Positions 41,661-51,192 of a DNA stretch of 64,000 nt are shown piece by piece. The notes beneath the pieces were generated by a model that saw nothing but the letters and a program-made list of their open reading frames with translations, ran no database searches and was not told where the DNA came from. Position 1 is the first letter of the stretch. Every line of letters starts with the position of its first letter. Position numbers and translations under genes: made by a program. Source of the stretch: Paludibacteraceae bacterium (lineage in GTDB: Bacteria > Bacteroidota > Bacteroidia > Bacteroidales > Paludibacteraceae); contig JAFSPA010000006.1 of the NCBI GenBank assembly GCA_017443145.1, positions 390,193 through 454,192 of the forward strand. Direction: 5' to 3'.

Positions 41661-41692
41661 ATATTTACACGTTTTTTGTCCAAAAAAGCCCG

Positions 41693-41723
41693 CAAAATTA
41701 CAAAAAATAAACGAAAATGCAAA
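41693..41723 (-). promoter_or_regulatory. promoter of the panC operon
   Basis: Minus strand: TTTG (41720-41723), 19 bases, TAATTTTG (41693-41700). Confidence 0.8.
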
Positions 41724-41762
41724 AAAAATGAGAATAATTCTTCAAATATCAATTTTTTTTTG

Positions 41763-41770
41763 TATCTTTG
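41763..41770 (+). promoter_or_regulatory. -7 box of the glycogen synthase-like gene
   Basis: TATCTTTG fits the -7 element. I see no good TTTG at the expected upstream distance, only TTC-rich sequence near 41739-41743. Confidence 0.6.
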
Positions 41771-41808
41771 CAGTGGGAAATTATATCCCGACTAAAAAAA
41801 CAACGCTT

Positions 41809-42621
41809 ATGGAAGAACCGAAACGTATTTTGTTTTTCGCTCAGGAGATTTATCCGTACCTGGCAGAAGAGACTCCGATACGGCTTCTCAATCGTCAGCT
41901 GCCTGAGTATTTTCAGGGTAAGGGTTGGGAGACTCGTACCTTTATGCCCAAGCACGGTGAGATCAATGAGCGTCGCAATCAATTGCACGAGGTGATTCGT
42001 TTATCGGGAATGAATCTGATTATTGAGGATGCGGATCATCCGCTGCTGATTAAGGTAGCGAGTATTCAGACGGCACGTATCCAGATTTATTTCATCGATA
42101 ACGACGATTATTTCCGTCGTCTCAAGCCGGAAGATCCAGAGTACGGTCAAGAGACACCGGATAACGACGAGCGTTGTATTTTCTTTGCCCGCGGAGCTGT
42201 TGAGACGGTGAAGAAACTGCGCTGGACACCGGATATCATCTACTGCTCGGGCTGGATGTCAGCTTTGGCGCCGCTGTATCTGAGGACGGCATATTCGGAC
42301 ACGCTGTTCTTCACAAAGGCGAAGATAGTGTTGGCGTTGGACGACAACGAATATAAGAATGCCTTCCCCTCTAAGTTCTCGGAGAAGTTGCTGATAGAAG
42401 GTGTTTCGCCGAATGATGTGCGCAGTATTGCCGGTTTCCAAGTCGGTTATGAGGAGTTGATGCGCTTGGCTATGGATTATGCGGATGCGTTTATATTAGC
42501 GACTCCGAACGTGAACCAGCGTCTGCTTAATTATGCTCAAACGAGCGGCAAACCGATTCTGCCGTATGCGGCTGACGGTATAAATCATTATGAAGAATTT
42601 TGTAATTCACTGCTTTCGTAA
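41809..42621 (+). CDS. one-domain glycogen/starch synthase-like protein
   Basis: A 270-residue protein from the ATG at 41809 (38 bases after the -7 box; the longer frame would cover the promoter). It corresponds to the N-terminal GT5 domain only: ILFFAQEIYPYLAEET, GWETRTFMPKHGEINERRNQLHEVI, IIYCSGWMSALAPLYLRT. The C-terminal GT1-type half, needed in ordinary GlgA, is absent, and there is no frameshift remnant downstream. Bacteroidales commonly keep this short form beside panC, so it is a distinct protein of unknown activity and not a broken glgA. Its stop overlaps the ATG of the DUF4270 gene by one base. Confidence 0.87.
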   Translation: MEEPKRILFFAQEIYPYLAEETPIRLLNRQLPEYFQGKGWETRTFMPKHGEINERRNQLHEVIRLSGMNLIIEDADHPLLIKVASIQTARIQIYFIDNDDYFRRLKPEDPEYGQETPDNDERCIFFARGAVETVKKLRWTPDIIYCSGWMSALAPLYLRTAYSDTLFFTKAKIVLALDDNEYKNAFPSKFSEKLLIEGVSPNDVRSIAGFQVGYEELMRLAMDYADAFILATPNVNQRLLNYAQTSGKPILPYAADGINHYEEFCNSLLS

Positions 42622-44018
42622 TGCGCGATAAACTACTCCTTATTATATTATTACTCGCCTCGGTAGGATTGAGCAGTTGCAAGGACGATTCGATGTCGGC
42701 CGGCAGTTCGATTCTGGATGAGGACGACGCTATCTACGTAAAGACGGATACGTTTGCTATTCGGTCGTCGCTTGTACAATGCGACTCGATCACCTCTTTG
42801 CCGGACTCGTTCTTATTGGGCGAAATGGTGAATAAATACGGGACATTACATGCCGACATATTGGCGCAGTTTGCCTGCCCGAACGGATTTGAGTACCCGA
42901 GTACGACTAAGATAACTGGGGTGTATTTAAGTTTATGCTACCACACATGGTACGGAGACGGTAATACGCCTATTGGTATCAATGCATACGAGATGGACCT
43001 CGGTTCGTTTGACTATGCCGTTTCTTATCCAACCAATATCAAGCCGGAGGACTACGTGAGCAAAGGGAGTGAGAGTGTGTTAGAGAGTGAAAAGATTATT
43101 GTCGCCTCCCAACGCGATGACTCTATTTACTTCACTAATGAGTCCACCTATTATACTCGGGTGCGCGCGCGCATGTCTGATGCTTTTACCGAGCGATTCT
43201 TCAGTATCAAAGATTTCAGTTCACAGGAAGCATTCAATAAAGCGTTTAACGGATTGTATATCACGAGTGAGTTTGGTAGTACAACACTTATCAATGTGAT
43301 GGATATCAGTATTGATGTGGAGTATTCTTTTACTTACAACAAGGCAGGCAGGGACACGACGGTTAATGATGTTAAATCGTTCTACGCCAACTCGGAGGTA
43401 AGACAAGTTAACCGCATTGAACATACGGACCAGAGTGCTATTTACAAGGAGCTGTCGGCAGACAGTATGTATTACAGTTATGTAGTTGCTCCGGCTAATC
43501 TCTATGCGCGTTTGTCCTTCCCGATGGGTAAGATGCAATCCGTTATCGGCTCCCGTATCGGCGACAAGCGTCCATATGTGAACATGGCCAAAGTGAAGGT
43601 CACGGTTTGCAACAAGGCGGAACAAGTATCTACGTGCGACGACTGGTCACAGCCGAGTGAGCATATGTTGCTTATTAAGGAGAGTGCGCTGAATCGATTC
43701 TTCAGTAAGCGAGAGTTACCATCCGACACATGCGCTATCATAGCCGATCTGACCAAGGGTACGAATAAGAGCGGCGACACGGAGTATTATTACACCTACG
43801 ACATGTCGTCTTTGTTAACCACTCAACTGCGTCATAGTGACAACCCGGCGATACTGGATATGGTGTTAGTGCCGGTGGATGTGATTACGGCGAGTGCGAA
43901 TAACACGACCTATATTGTATCTATTAAGCAGCAGCAAACGGTATCTGCCACGCAGCTGATAAGTGCGCAGAACCCAGACGAGCCGATGGCTGTGGAAGTA
44001 GTCTATTCCGGATTCTAA
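42621..44018 (+). CDS. DUF4270-family outer-membrane lipoprotein
   Basis: A 465-residue protein with a lipoprotein signal (LASVGLSSC, lipidated Cys at about 20) and a long beta-rich body. Family features include VKTDTFAIRS near the N-terminus, LGEMVNKYGTLHADILAQF, and internal segments such as GVYLSLCYHTWYGDG. DUF4270 proteins are Bacteroidota-specific lipoproteins of unknown function, often next to the short glycogen synthase. The gene is translationally coupled to that gene by a one-base overlap and ends before a strong bidirectional terminator. Confidence 0.9.
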   Translation: MRDKLLLIILLLASVGLSSCKDDSMSAGSSILDEDDAIYVKTDTFAIRSSLVQCDSITSLPDSFLLGEMVNKYGTLHADILAQFACPNGFEYPSTTKITGVYLSLCYHTWYGDGNTPIGINAYEMDLGSFDYAVSYPTNIKPEDYVSKGSESVLESEKIIVASQRDDSIYFTNESTYYTRVRARMSDAFTERFFSIKDFSSQEAFNKAFNGLYITSEFGSTTLINVMDISIDVEYSFTYNKAGRDTTVNDVKSFYANSEVRQVNRIEHTDQSAIYKELSADSMYYSYVVAPANLYARLSFPMGKMQSVIGSRIGDKRPYVNMAKVKVTVCNKAEQVSTCDDWSQPSEHMLLIKESALNRFFSKRELPSDTCAIIADLTKGTNKSGDTEYYYTYDMSSLLTTQLRHSDNPAILDMVLVPVDVITASANNTTYIVSIKQQQTVSATQLISAQNPDEPMAVEVVYSGF

Positions 44019-44039
44019 TAGAAAAGACGGGTAATGGAA

Positions 44040-44077
44040 AAATAATAATCCGCGGGAGGTTCTCTCGCGGATTATTT
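44040..44077. terminator. bidirectional terminator between DUF4270 and gcvH
   Basis: AATAATCCGCG (44044-44054) pairs with CGCGGATTATT (44066-44076), extended inward by GAG/CTC, with A- and T-rich flanks on both sides. It serves both convergent genes. Confidence 0.9.
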
Positions 44078-44094
44078 ACGTATGTCGGAATGTA

Positions 44095-44469
44095 TTAGAG
44101 GGACGCCTGGTAAGCAGCCGAATCCATAAGGGAGTCGAGTTGTGCTTTGTCCTTGATGGCGATGCGAATCATCCAGCCTTCGCCATAAGGATCGTTATTA
44201 ACCAGTTCGGGTTGGTCGTTAAGAGTCTCATTGAACTCGAGCACTTCACCCTCTACCGGCATGTTCAGGTCGCTAACTGTCTTAACAGCTTCGACAGAGC
44301 CGAACACTTCGCCTTGGCCGATGGTCTCGCCGACGGTATCCACGTCAACAAAGACGATTTCACCTAATTCCGATTGTGCGTAGTCGGTAATGCCGACATA
44401 TGCCTCATCACCTTCGACACGAATCCACTCGTGTTCGCTGGTGTATTTTACATTATTTGGGAATTTCAT
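44095..44469 (-). CDS. gcvH: glycine cleavage system H protein
   Basis: A 124-residue lipoyl carrier from the ATG at 44469, preceded by AAAGGAT; a TTG 24 bases upstream is the alternative. It contains [31 protein letters not shown] and the lipoylation segment [13 protein letters not shown] with Lys63 as the attachment site. The H protein shuttles the aminomethyl group of glycine between the P, T and L proteins. No other gcv gene is nearby. It lies 30 bases downstream of the GldJ-like gene in the same direction. Confidence 0.97.
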   Translation of the reverse strand: MKFPNNVKYTSEHEWIRVEGDEAYVGITDYAQSELGEIVFVDVDTVGETIGQGEVFGSVEAVKTVSDLNMPVEGEVLEFNETLNDQPELVNNDPYGEGWMIRIAIKDKAQLDSLMDSAAYQASL

Positions 44470-44499
44470 ATCCTTTAAATTTTCAACTTTCAATTATAA

Positions 44500-46107
44500 T
44501 TAACGCGGGCTGAACTGACTTGGGATCTGGTCGCCAAGTGTTGACATAGCGCAACGGAAGCCGACAGTGCTTGAGCAGCTGTCTTGCTCCATGTAACGAC
44601 GAGTGGACGGGTTAAGCCAGTAAATACGATCGCGCCAAGAACCACCCTTGTACACACGTGTGCTGCTCGTGATTTGCGGAGCGAGGATGTCGGTTGGGTC
44701 GTATTTGACTTCCTCCAGGTTTCTAATACCTGCGGTATCACCAGGATACGGATAGTCGGTATCGATAGTCGAAGCGAAGTCACCATCCTTGAAGTCACGA
44801 CGGTCGTCATCACCCGAGAACTCAAGTGCGAAGCAACCAACGGAGTCGAGGATATACTTACCATTATCATCCTTCTTGGGCTTCATATAAACGTTACCAC
44901 GGAAGGAGTTGTATTCAGATGTCTCTTGATAGGAAGTCTCACGATAAACGTCGAGCACCCACTCGTTGACATTACCTGCCATGTTATAGAGTCCGAAGTC
45001 GTTCGGAGCGAAAGCGTCCACCGGAGCGGTGATAACATAACCATCGTTGAGCGCGCCGCTGACACCCATCATATCACCACGACCGCGAACGAAGTTAGCT
45101 TGCATTTTACCAGCATTTGCCTTGCTCATGTCACGAGGATGATAACCGGACCAAGGATATATTTTTCCTTCAATCGTCAAACCATCTTCACCAGCTACAG
45201 GCGCGTAAGCGGCGAACTCCCACTCAGCCTCTGTCGGCAGGCGGTAACCGGTAACGAAGATACCATCCGCACGGCTGACCTTGCGATCCTCACCGTAGGA
45301 GTTGGTACGCGGTTTCTTACCGTATTCGGGTACATAAGAGTCGTCGTCCAGATACTTCTCGGTATTGAAGACGAACTTATCGCGAATATACTCGTAACCC
45401 GGGCGATACATCGTAATCGGGTTCTCGGGATCTTCGGGGTTCGGCATCTCCACGGTCTCCATCTGGTAGCCGGTCATAGTCTCCCACTCCTCTTTGTACG
45501 CCTCGTCGTCCGTTGGACGCAGAGAAGCGAAATCAGGAATAGCGATGGCACCGGCATGGATAAGAGCCATTTCGTTCACGCGGTCCGTACGCCATTGGCA
45601 GTAAGCCATAGCTTGCTCCCACGTTACACCTACGATAGGATAGAAGGAGAAGGCCGGATGGTCGAAATAGTTGTCCACATACGGGTCGTTATAGGCCATA
45701 TCCTCGCGCCAAACGGTTTTTCTCGGGCGAGCTTTATTCACCAGGTTCGGAGCTACATCACCGAATACAACCTCGAGCCAGTGGAGATACTCGTTCCAGT
45801 TGAGGGTTGTAATCTCGTACTTATCCATATAGAACGAGCTAACGGTCAAAGTACGATGGTAGTTGTTACGGGGAGCGGTGAGGAACTCATCCTTTTCACC
45901 GATGGTGAATGTACCACCTTGGATAGCCACCATACCAATAGGATTCACGTTTCCGACACCTTCTTGGGCCTCGAAGTTCGTGGTTTGCTGGTCATAGTAG
46001 TTCCAACCAGTTGTGTTCGACACTTTTGTGTTCAATTCACGGGTCTGGCACGCGGTAAATGCAACCGCTGCGAGAGCTAAAAGAACAAATCTTGATACGT
46101 TTTTCAT
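44500..46107 (-). CDS. gldJ: GldJ-like T9SS/gliding lipoprotein with FGE-sulfatase fold
   Basis: A 535-residue lipoprotein (signal ending FTAC, Cys20). A short N-terminal segment with SNTTGWNYYD, characteristic of GldJ, precedes a formylglycine-generating-enzyme-like domain: MVAIQGGTFTIGEKDEF, VSSFYMDKYEITTLNWNEYL, GVTWEQAMAYCQWRT, RLPTEAEWEFAAY, NVNEWVLDVY, GGSWRDRIYWLNPSTRRYM. GldJ and the related GldK are outer-membrane lipoproteins needed for type IX secretion. GldK (PorK) is the closest alternative; I prefer GldJ because of the TTGW segment and the lack of porLMN genes next to it. It links the secreted tagged proteins here to T9SS. Confidence 0.8.
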   Translation of the reverse strand: MKNVSRFVLLALAAVAFTACQTRELNTKVSNTTGWNYYDQQTTNFEAQEGVGNVNPIGMVAIQGGTFTIGEKDEFLTAPRNNYHRTLTVSSFYMDKYEITTLNWNEYLHWLEVVFGDVAPNLVNKARPRKTVWREDMAYNDPYVDNYFDHPAFSFYPIVGVTWEQAMAYCQWRTDRVNEMALIHAGAIAIPDFASLRPTDDEAYKEEWETMTGYQMETVEMPNPEDPENPITMYRPGYEYIRDKFVFNTEKYLDDDSYVPEYGKKPRTNSYGEDRKVSRADGIFVTGYRLPTEAEWEFAAYAPVAGEDGLTIEGKIYPWSGYHPRDMSKANAGKMQANFVRGRGDMMGVSGALNDGYVITAPVDAFAPNDFGLYNMAGNVNEWVLDVYRETSYQETSEYNSFRGNVYMKPKKDDNGKYILDSVGCFALEFSGDDDRRDFKDGDFASTIDTDYPYPGDTAGIRNLEEVKYDPTDILAPQITSSTRVYKGGSWRDRIYWLNPSTRRYMEQDSCSSTVGFRCAMSTLGDQIPSQFSPR

Positions 46108-46142
46108 ATTGCGTAATTTGTTGTATTACCAGTTTCAGCCCG

Positions 46143-46174
46143 CAAAGATACAAAAAATTTCTTATACAGACCAA
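46143..46174 (-). promoter_or_regulatory. promoter of the gldJ-like gene
   Basis: Minus strand: TTGG (46171-46174), 20 bases, TATCTTTG (46143-46150). The -33 element has one mismatch. Confidence 0.7.
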
Positions 46175-46250
46175 TTTTTCTGCGAAAATATTCAAAAAAA
46201 GTGCATTTTTATCGAAAAAAAGGCATTTTTTGCAATATTTAGTTCAATTT

Positions 46251-46283
46251 TTGTGTGATTTTCAATATTTTTTTGTACTTTTG
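46251..46283 (+). promoter_or_regulatory. promoter of the folP operon
   Basis: TTTG (46251-46254), 21 bases, TACTTTTG (46276-46283). The folP ATG is at 46293, so the transcript starts within a few bases of the start codon and is nearly leaderless. Confidence 0.8.
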
Positions 46284-46292
46284 TCGTCCAAA

Positions 46293-47081
46293 ATGAGTGC
46301 ACCTACAATAAATATAAAAGGACAGTTGTTTTCGTTGGCTAAGCCGAAGGTGATGGCAATCATCAATGCGACGACGGATAGTTTTGCCTTTTCGTGCTCT
46401 AACATCAGCGAAGCGGTGATATTATCACAAGCAGCGAGGGCACTGTCGGAAGGCGCAGCCATTTTGGATATAGGAGGTTGCTCCACCCGTCCGAATTCGA
46501 CTCCGGTAAAGGAGGAAGAAGAGTGGCGTCGCGTGGATATTGCGTTGAGAGCGATACGAGGTGCATATCCGCAAGCCATTCTATCGGTGGACACCTTCAT
46601 GACCTCTGTTGCTCGCCGCGCAGTGATGGAGTATGGAGTGGATATGATTAATGATGTATCCGGAGGTAGCGAAGAGATGTTCGCGTTAGTAGCAGAATTA
46701 GGTGTGCCATATATACTGACTCACAACGCGCCAGTAAGTGACACGCTACCCGTGACGGTGCAAGTGATTGATTATCTGGTGCGCAAGGTGGATGAGTTGC
46801 ATCGTTTGGGTGTTAAGGATGTGATTATTGACCCAGGATTCGGTTTCAACAAGTCGGTGGAGCAGAACTGGGAGTTATTAGAGAATATGAAAGACTTGGA
46901 GATTATTGGCTTGCCCATTCTGGTCGGGTTATCTCGTAAGTCAATGTTATACAAGCCGTTAGGGGTAGAGCCGACATCCGATGAAGCATTGCGAGCTACG
47001 ATTGAAGCGAATAAGAAGGCCCTTGCAAACGGAGCAAAAATATTGCGTGTACACGACGTAAAAGAAAATATAATATGGTAG
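46293..47081 (+). CDS. folP: dihydropteroate synthase
   Basis: A 262-residue TIM-barrel enzyme from the ATG at 46293; the open frame further upstream covers the promoter and is not coding. Motifs: VMAIINATTDSF (the usual form is NVTPDSF), ILDIGGCSTRPNS (pterin-site loop), LSVDTFMTSVARRA, MINDVSGGS, VIIDPGFGFNKS, LVGLSRKSML. DHPS condenses p-aminobenzoate with the pterin diphosphate and is the sulfonamide target. Its 3' end overlaps cdaA by seven bases, the usual Bacteroidota folP-cdaA arrangement. Confidence 0.95.
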   Translation: MSAPTINIKGQLFSLAKPKVMAIINATTDSFAFSCSNISEAVILSQAARALSEGAAILDIGGCSTRPNSTPVKEEEEWRRVDIALRAIRGAYPQAILSVDTFMTSVARRAVMEYGVDMINDVSGGSEEMFALVAELGVPYILTHNAPVSDTLPVTVQVIDYLVRKVDELHRLGVKDVIIDPGFGFNKSVEQNWELLENMKDLEIIGLPILVGLSRKSMLYKPLGVEPTSDEALRATIEANKKALANGAKILRVHDVKENIIW

Positions 47082-47866
47082 GATTTGAATTTGGCATAAA
47101 AGATATCATTGATATTCTATTGGTGGCGCTGATCTTGTACGAGATGTTTCGTTTGTTGCGTCGTACAGGTGCGGTTAATCTGTTCTGGGGTATCTTAGCG
47201 TTTATCGTTGCTTGGTTCTTGGTGACGATGGTGTTCCAATTAGAGCTGACCGGCGCATTGTTTGACCGTATTATCAGTGTTGGAGCGATTGCGTTGATTG
47301 TGATATTCCAGGAGGAGATTCGCGGTTTCTTCTACCGTGTAGGCGCGAGATTCAGCAACTGGGGACATCTGCGTCGTCGCGGTGAACAAGCCGAACAGGA
47401 TGTGGATCAGATTGTGTTGGCATGTGAGCATATGTCGAAATCCAAGACCGGCGCGTTGATTGTTATTGCCGGTGGGAGCGAACTGAAGGAGTATGCTGAT
47501 ACGGGCGAATACGTGGATGCTGCAATCTCGGCTCGAATGATTGAGAATATCTTCTTCAAGAACACACCACTGCACGACGGAGCACTGATTATTGTGGGGC
47601 ATCGTCTTCATGCCGCAGCATGTATCTTACCTGTTTCTAAACAGCAAAGTATCCCTAAGCACTTTGGTTTGAGGCACCGTGCAGCATTGGGATTAAGTGA
47701 GAAAAATTCCGAATCCATCGCGATTGTGGTATCCGAAGAGACGGGTCATGTGGCCGTTGCGCAAGAGGGTAAAATACGCAATGTGACCCGTGATGAATTG
47801 ATACAGATTCTATCTGCAGCGATGGCAAGTAATGATAAAGAAGGCAGACTATTTAATTTTAAGTGA
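47075..47866 (+). CDS. cdaA: membrane-bound diadenylate cyclase
   Basis: A 263-residue protein with three N-terminal membrane helices (about 10-85) and a DisA_N/DAC domain (about 95-260). The catalytic motifs are LHDGALIIV (Asp168-Gly-Ala) and GLRHRAALGLSE (Arg201-His-Arg). CdaA makes c-di-AMP from two ATP; the nucleotide controls osmolyte transport and envelope stability. It is coupled to folP and followed three bases later by metG. The matching phosphodiesterase gene pgpH is at 57487 in this window. Confidence 0.95.
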   Translation: MVGFEFGIKDIIDILLVALILYEMFRLLRRTGAVNLFWGILAFIVAWFLVTMVFQLELTGALFDRIISVGAIALIVIFQEEIRGFFYRVGARFSNWGHLRRRGEQAEQDVDQIVLACEHMSKSKTGALIVIAGGSELKEYADTGEYVDAAISARMIENIFFKNTPLHDGALIIVGHRLHAAACILPVSKQQSIPKHFGLRHRAALGLSEKNSESIAIVVSEETGHVAVAQEGKIRNVTRDELIQILSAAMASNDKEGRLFNFK

Positions 47867-47869
47867 TAT

Positions 47870-49942
47870 ATGTTTAAACGTACTTTAGTAACGACAGCTC
47901 TTCCGTATGCGAACGGTCCGGTTCATATCGGACACTTAGCCGGTGTTTATGTTCCGGCAGATATCTACGTACGCTATTTACGCCTGAAAGGCCGTGATGT
48001 GCTTTTTGTAGGCGGCAGTGATGAACACGGAGTGCCTGTCACTATCCGTGCTCGCAAAGAGGGAATCACCACGCAACAAGTGGTGGACCGTTACCACGAA
48101 CTGATTAAGTCCAGTTTTGAGCGTTTTGGTATCTCGTTTGATGTCTATTCGCGTACGACGAGTAAGATTCACCATCAGTTTGCGTCGGATTATTTCCGCA
48201 AACTCTATGACAACGGTAAGTTCATCGAGCAAACAACGGAACAGTTCTATGATCCAGAAACAGGTCATTTTCTGACGGACCGTAATATCCGCGGTGAGTG
48301 TCCGCATTGTCACTCGGCAGGTGCTTATGGCGACCAATGCGAGAAATGCGGTTCTACCCTTTCGCCGGAGGAGTTGATTAATCCGTACAATGCAGAAACG
48401 GGCAATCCGCTGGTTAAGAAGCCGACTTCTCACTGGTATCTGCCGCTGGACCAATACCAACAATGGCTTGAGCAATGGATATTAGAGGAGCATAAAGAAT
48501 GGCGTCCGAATGTCTATGGTCAGTGTAAGTCGTGGTTAGACGGAGGTCTCCGTCCTCGTGCCGTGACGCGTGACTTGGATTGGGGTATTCCGGTGCCGGT
48601 AGAAGGTGCAGAAGGCAAAGTGCTTTATGTGTGGTTTGACGCACCGATTGGCTATATCTCTAACACGAAAGAACTCTGCGACGCACAGCCCGAGAAGTGG
48701 GGCAACTGGGAAACATGGTGGAAGGACGAAGAGACACGTTTGATCCATTTCATCGGCAAAGACAATATTGTTTTCCACTGCATTGTTTTCCCGGCTATGC
48801 TGAAAGCGGACGGGTCTTACATACTGCCGGATAATGTGCCCAGTAACGAGTTCCTGAACCTTGAAGGTGATAAGATTTCCACTTCGCGCAACTGGGCTGT
48901 ATGGCTCAACGAGTATCTGGATGATTTCCCGGGCAAGCAAGATGTGCTGCGGTATGTACTCACAGCTAATGCGCCGGAGACCAAAGATAATGATTTTACT
49001 TGGGCCGATTTCCAAGCTCGCAATAATAACGAGTTAGTTGCTATCTATGGTAATTTTGTGAATCGTGCACTGGTGCTTACGAAGAAGTATTTCGAAGGCA
49101 AAGTGCCAAAAACCTCCGATTTCACCGAGTATGATCGTGCAACGATTGAGGAGTTCAAGAACGTGAAGTCGCAACTCGAGAACCTACTTGAGGACTTTAA
49201 ATTCCGTGATGCGCAGAAAGAAGCGATGAACTTAGCCCGTATTGGTAATAAGTATCTTGCTGACACAGAGCCGTGGAAGCTTGCGAAGACGGATATGGAT
49301 CGCACAGCAACTATTCTCAACCTGTCGCTTCAGATCGCCGCTAATCTGTCTATTGCTTTTGAGCCATTTCTTCCGATTTCATCGGATAAATTGCGTCAGA
49401 TGCTTGGTCTCGACAAAGCCAATTGGGAAGACCTGGGCCGTACGGATTTACTGCAAGAAGGTCAAGCACTTGGTGGAGTGTCCTTACTGTTTGAGAAGAT
49501 CGAGGATGAGACGATACAGAAACAACTCGACCGTTTGGCTCATATCAAGGCTGAGAATGAAGCCGCAGCACAAGAGGCAGAACTCGCTAATTGGAAACCG
49601 GCAGCTATCAAGGCACCGACCACAATTGACGAGTTCGACAAGATGGATATCCGCGTTGCCACCGTATTGGATTGTCAGCCGGTAAAGAAATCCGAGCGTT
49701 TGTTGCAATTCACGCTGGATGACGGTTTAGGCGGTCGTACGATATTAAGCGGTATTGCACAATCGTACCCAGATCCGTCCGTACTCATCGGCAAACAGGT
49801 GCTGTTTATAGCCAATTTCCCGCCACGTAAGATGATGGGTATTGAGAGTCAGGGAATGATACTCTCGGCGGTTAATGCAGATGGTAAGTTAGTTGTTACG
49901 ACAGTATCCAATCAGGTTCGTAATGGCTCACAAGTAGGATAA
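47870..49942 (+). CDS. metG: methionyl-tRNA synthetase
   Basis: A 690-residue class I synthetase. The N-terminal catalytic domain has [14 protein letters not shown] (HIGH at residues 19-22), a zinc-binding knuckle region with [18 protein letters not shown], and [13 protein letters not shown] in place of KMSKS. An anticodon-binding helical domain follows, then a C-terminal tRNA-binding EMAP-like domain (about 580-690; [21 protein letters not shown]). Third gene of the folP-cdaA-metG-CPBP run. Its stop begins an 11-base tandem repeat that ends just before the next gene. Confidence 0.98.
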   Translation: MFKRTLVTTALPYANGPVHIGHLAGVYVPADIYVRYLRLKGRDVLFVGGSDEHGVPVTIRARKEGITTQQVVDRYHELIKSSFERFGISFDVYSRTTSKIHHQFASDYFRKLYDNGKFIEQTTEQFYDPETGHFLTDRNIRGECPHCHSAGAYGDQCEKCGSTLSPEELINPYNAETGNPLVKKPTSHWYLPLDQYQQWLEQWILEEHKEWRPNVYGQCKSWLDGGLRPRAVTRDLDWGIPVPVEGAEGKVLYVWFDAPIGYISNTKELCDAQPEKWGNWETWWKDEETRLIHFIGKDNIVFHCIVFPAMLKADGSYILPDNVPSNEFLNLEGDKISTSRNWAVWLNEYLDDFPGKQDVLRYVLTANAPETKDNDFTWADFQARNNNELVAIYGNFVNRALVLTKKYFEGKVPKTSDFTEYDRATIEEFKNVKSQLENLLEDFKFRDAQKEAMNLARIGNKYLADTEPWKLAKTDMDRTATILNLSLQIAANLSIAFEPFLPISSDKLRQMLGLDKANWEDLGRTDLLQEGQALGGVSLLFEKIEDETIQKQLDRLAHIKAENEAAAQEAELANWKPAAIKAPTTIDEFDKMDIRVATVLDCQPVKKSERLLQFTLDDGLGGRTILSGIAQSYPDPSVLIGKQVLFIANFPPRKMMGIESQGMILSAVNADGKLVVTTVSNQVRNGSQVG

Positions 49943-49973
49943 TAACTAACGAATAACTAACGAATAACTAACG
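49941..49973. repeat. three perfect 11-base units in the metG-CPBP junction
   Basis: AATAACTAACG occurs three times in tandem, starting within the metG stop codon (49940-49942) and ending three bases before the next ATG (49976). Confidence 0.95.
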
Positions 49974-49975
49974 CT

Positions 49976-50848
49976 ATGCTGCAAGGTAAGTGGAAAAATA
50001 GTAATGGCTGGTCAAAGGGTTTTCTGTGGTTGGCCATTATGTTACTGCTTACATTGATAGTGATGGTTATTTGGACGGTATTGCCGATTAATCACCAGGC
50101 AATAGGCTCGCTGAAGTGGTTTCAGTTTGTTCAGACGTTAGCGACCTTTTTCGTACCGCCGCTTATTGTGGCGTGGCTGTGTAGTGATAATCCGAAACGG
50201 TGGTTACAGATTGATACTGCGCCCAAGTGGTGGATGTTTGTGGGAGCAATATTGGTAATGATTATGGCATTGCCGGGAATAAATCTGTTGGCAGATTGGA
50301 ATAGTCGGATGAGTCTGCCGGATTGGCTGAAGCCGTTGGAGGATTTGATGCGGCAACAGGAAGAAGCAGCACAGGCCTTAACGGAACGCTTCCTGCAAGG
50401 CAAGGGTATCGGGATGCTGCTTATTAATGTGGGATTATTGGCATTGCTTCCGGCAGCAGAAGAGTTGACTTTCCGCGGCATGCTGCAGAAACTGATTCCG
50501 AATAAACATGTGGCGATATGGGTTGTTGCTATTATTTTTAGTGCGATACATTTTCAGTTCTATGGGTTTGTGCCACGGATGCTTTTAGGTGCGATGTTCG
50601 GTTATATGCTGGTTTGGACAGGGTCGCTATGGATACCGATGACGATGCATTTTGTGAATAACGCTGTGACCGTTGTGGCGTACTGGGTGATATATAACAA
50701 CAATCTCAACCCGAATTCGGTTGAGACGTTTGGTACAGGCGAGACGCTGTGGCTCGGAATCGTTAGTCTGGTGTTGACAGGCGTTGGCCTTTACTTCTGC
50801 TGGCGTCTTTCGCGAACGATGAGCAAGGCCTCTTCGCGGATATCCTGA
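49976..50848 (+). CDS. CPBP-family intramembrane metalloprotease
   Basis: A 290-residue polytopic protein of about eight membrane helices. The CPBP (Abi/CAAX protease-like) motifs are LPAAEELTFRGML (EExxxR, about residues 158-170), SAIHFQFYGFVPR and IPMTMHFVNNAVTV, which hold the Glu and His metal ligands. Such proteases cut within the membrane; in bacteria some give bacteriocin self-immunity, but the substrate here is unknown. Last gene of the folP run; its 3' end overlaps a convergent gene by 58 bases. Confidence 0.92.
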   Translation: MLQGKWKNSNGWSKGFLWLAIMLLLTLIVMVIWTVLPINHQAIGSLKWFQFVQTLATFFVPPLIVAWLCSDNPKRWLQIDTAPKWWMFVGAILVMIMALPGINLLADWNSRMSLPDWLKPLEDLMRQQEEAAQALTERFLQGKGIGMLLINVGLLALLPAAEELTFRGMLQKLIPNKHVAIWVVAIIFSAIHFQFYGFVPRMLLGAMFGYMLVWTGSLWIPMTMHFVNNAVTVVAYWVIYNNNLNPNSVETFGTGETLWLGIVSLVLTGVGLYFCWRLSRTMSKASSRIS

Positions 50849-51192
50849 GGCAGTTCTATATGCCGCAGTTGGATTGAGCGGCACCATCCGGGAACATCTT
50901 TTTCTTTAAGCGAATCAAAAACTTCGCGAATAGCCTGGTACTGTTCGCGGGTATAGTTTTGCGGGGCTATATCAGCTAAGGCGTCTAGTTCTTCGTCGTC
51001 GTAATACTCGATTTGGGCATTGGTCTGAAGGAGCGATTCGCGCTCACAAACCAGATGCTGTCCGCAGCACTCTCCATCGCTTGGCTGCACAATGGATTCG
51101 GGCTGATTTGTTTTCTTTGCTTTGCGTGCTCGCCACTCGAAAGCGACAAGGATAAGCAGACCAAGAGCTATGAAGAGAATGAGTGGAATCAT
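50791..51192 (-). CDS. small membrane-anchored hypothetical protein with CCG-H-VC motif
   Basis: A 133-residue protein with an N-terminal membrane helix (about 3-20) and a basic stop-transfer, then a cytoplasmic domain carrying [15 protein letters not shown], which could bind a metal or cluster through Cys and His, and an acidic helical C-terminus. I know this pattern from Bacteroidales conserved hypothetical proteins but no function. Its ATG overlaps the parE stop by four bases, so it is translated with parE. Its end overlaps the CPBP gene on the other strand. Confidence 0.8.
   Translation of the reverse strand: MIPLILFIALGLLILVAFEWRARKAKKTNQPESIVQPSDGECCGQHLVCERESLLQTNAQIEYYDDEELDALADIAPQNYTREQYQAIREVFDSLKEKDVPGWCRSIQLRHIELPQDIREEALLIVRERRQQK

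Noticed and set aside
44584..46080. 498-codon plus-strand open frame antisense to the gldJ-like gene
   Set aside because: The minus-strand gene has clear FGE/GldJ motifs throughout. The antisense frame encodes no recognisable domain and arises from codon bias in the real gene.
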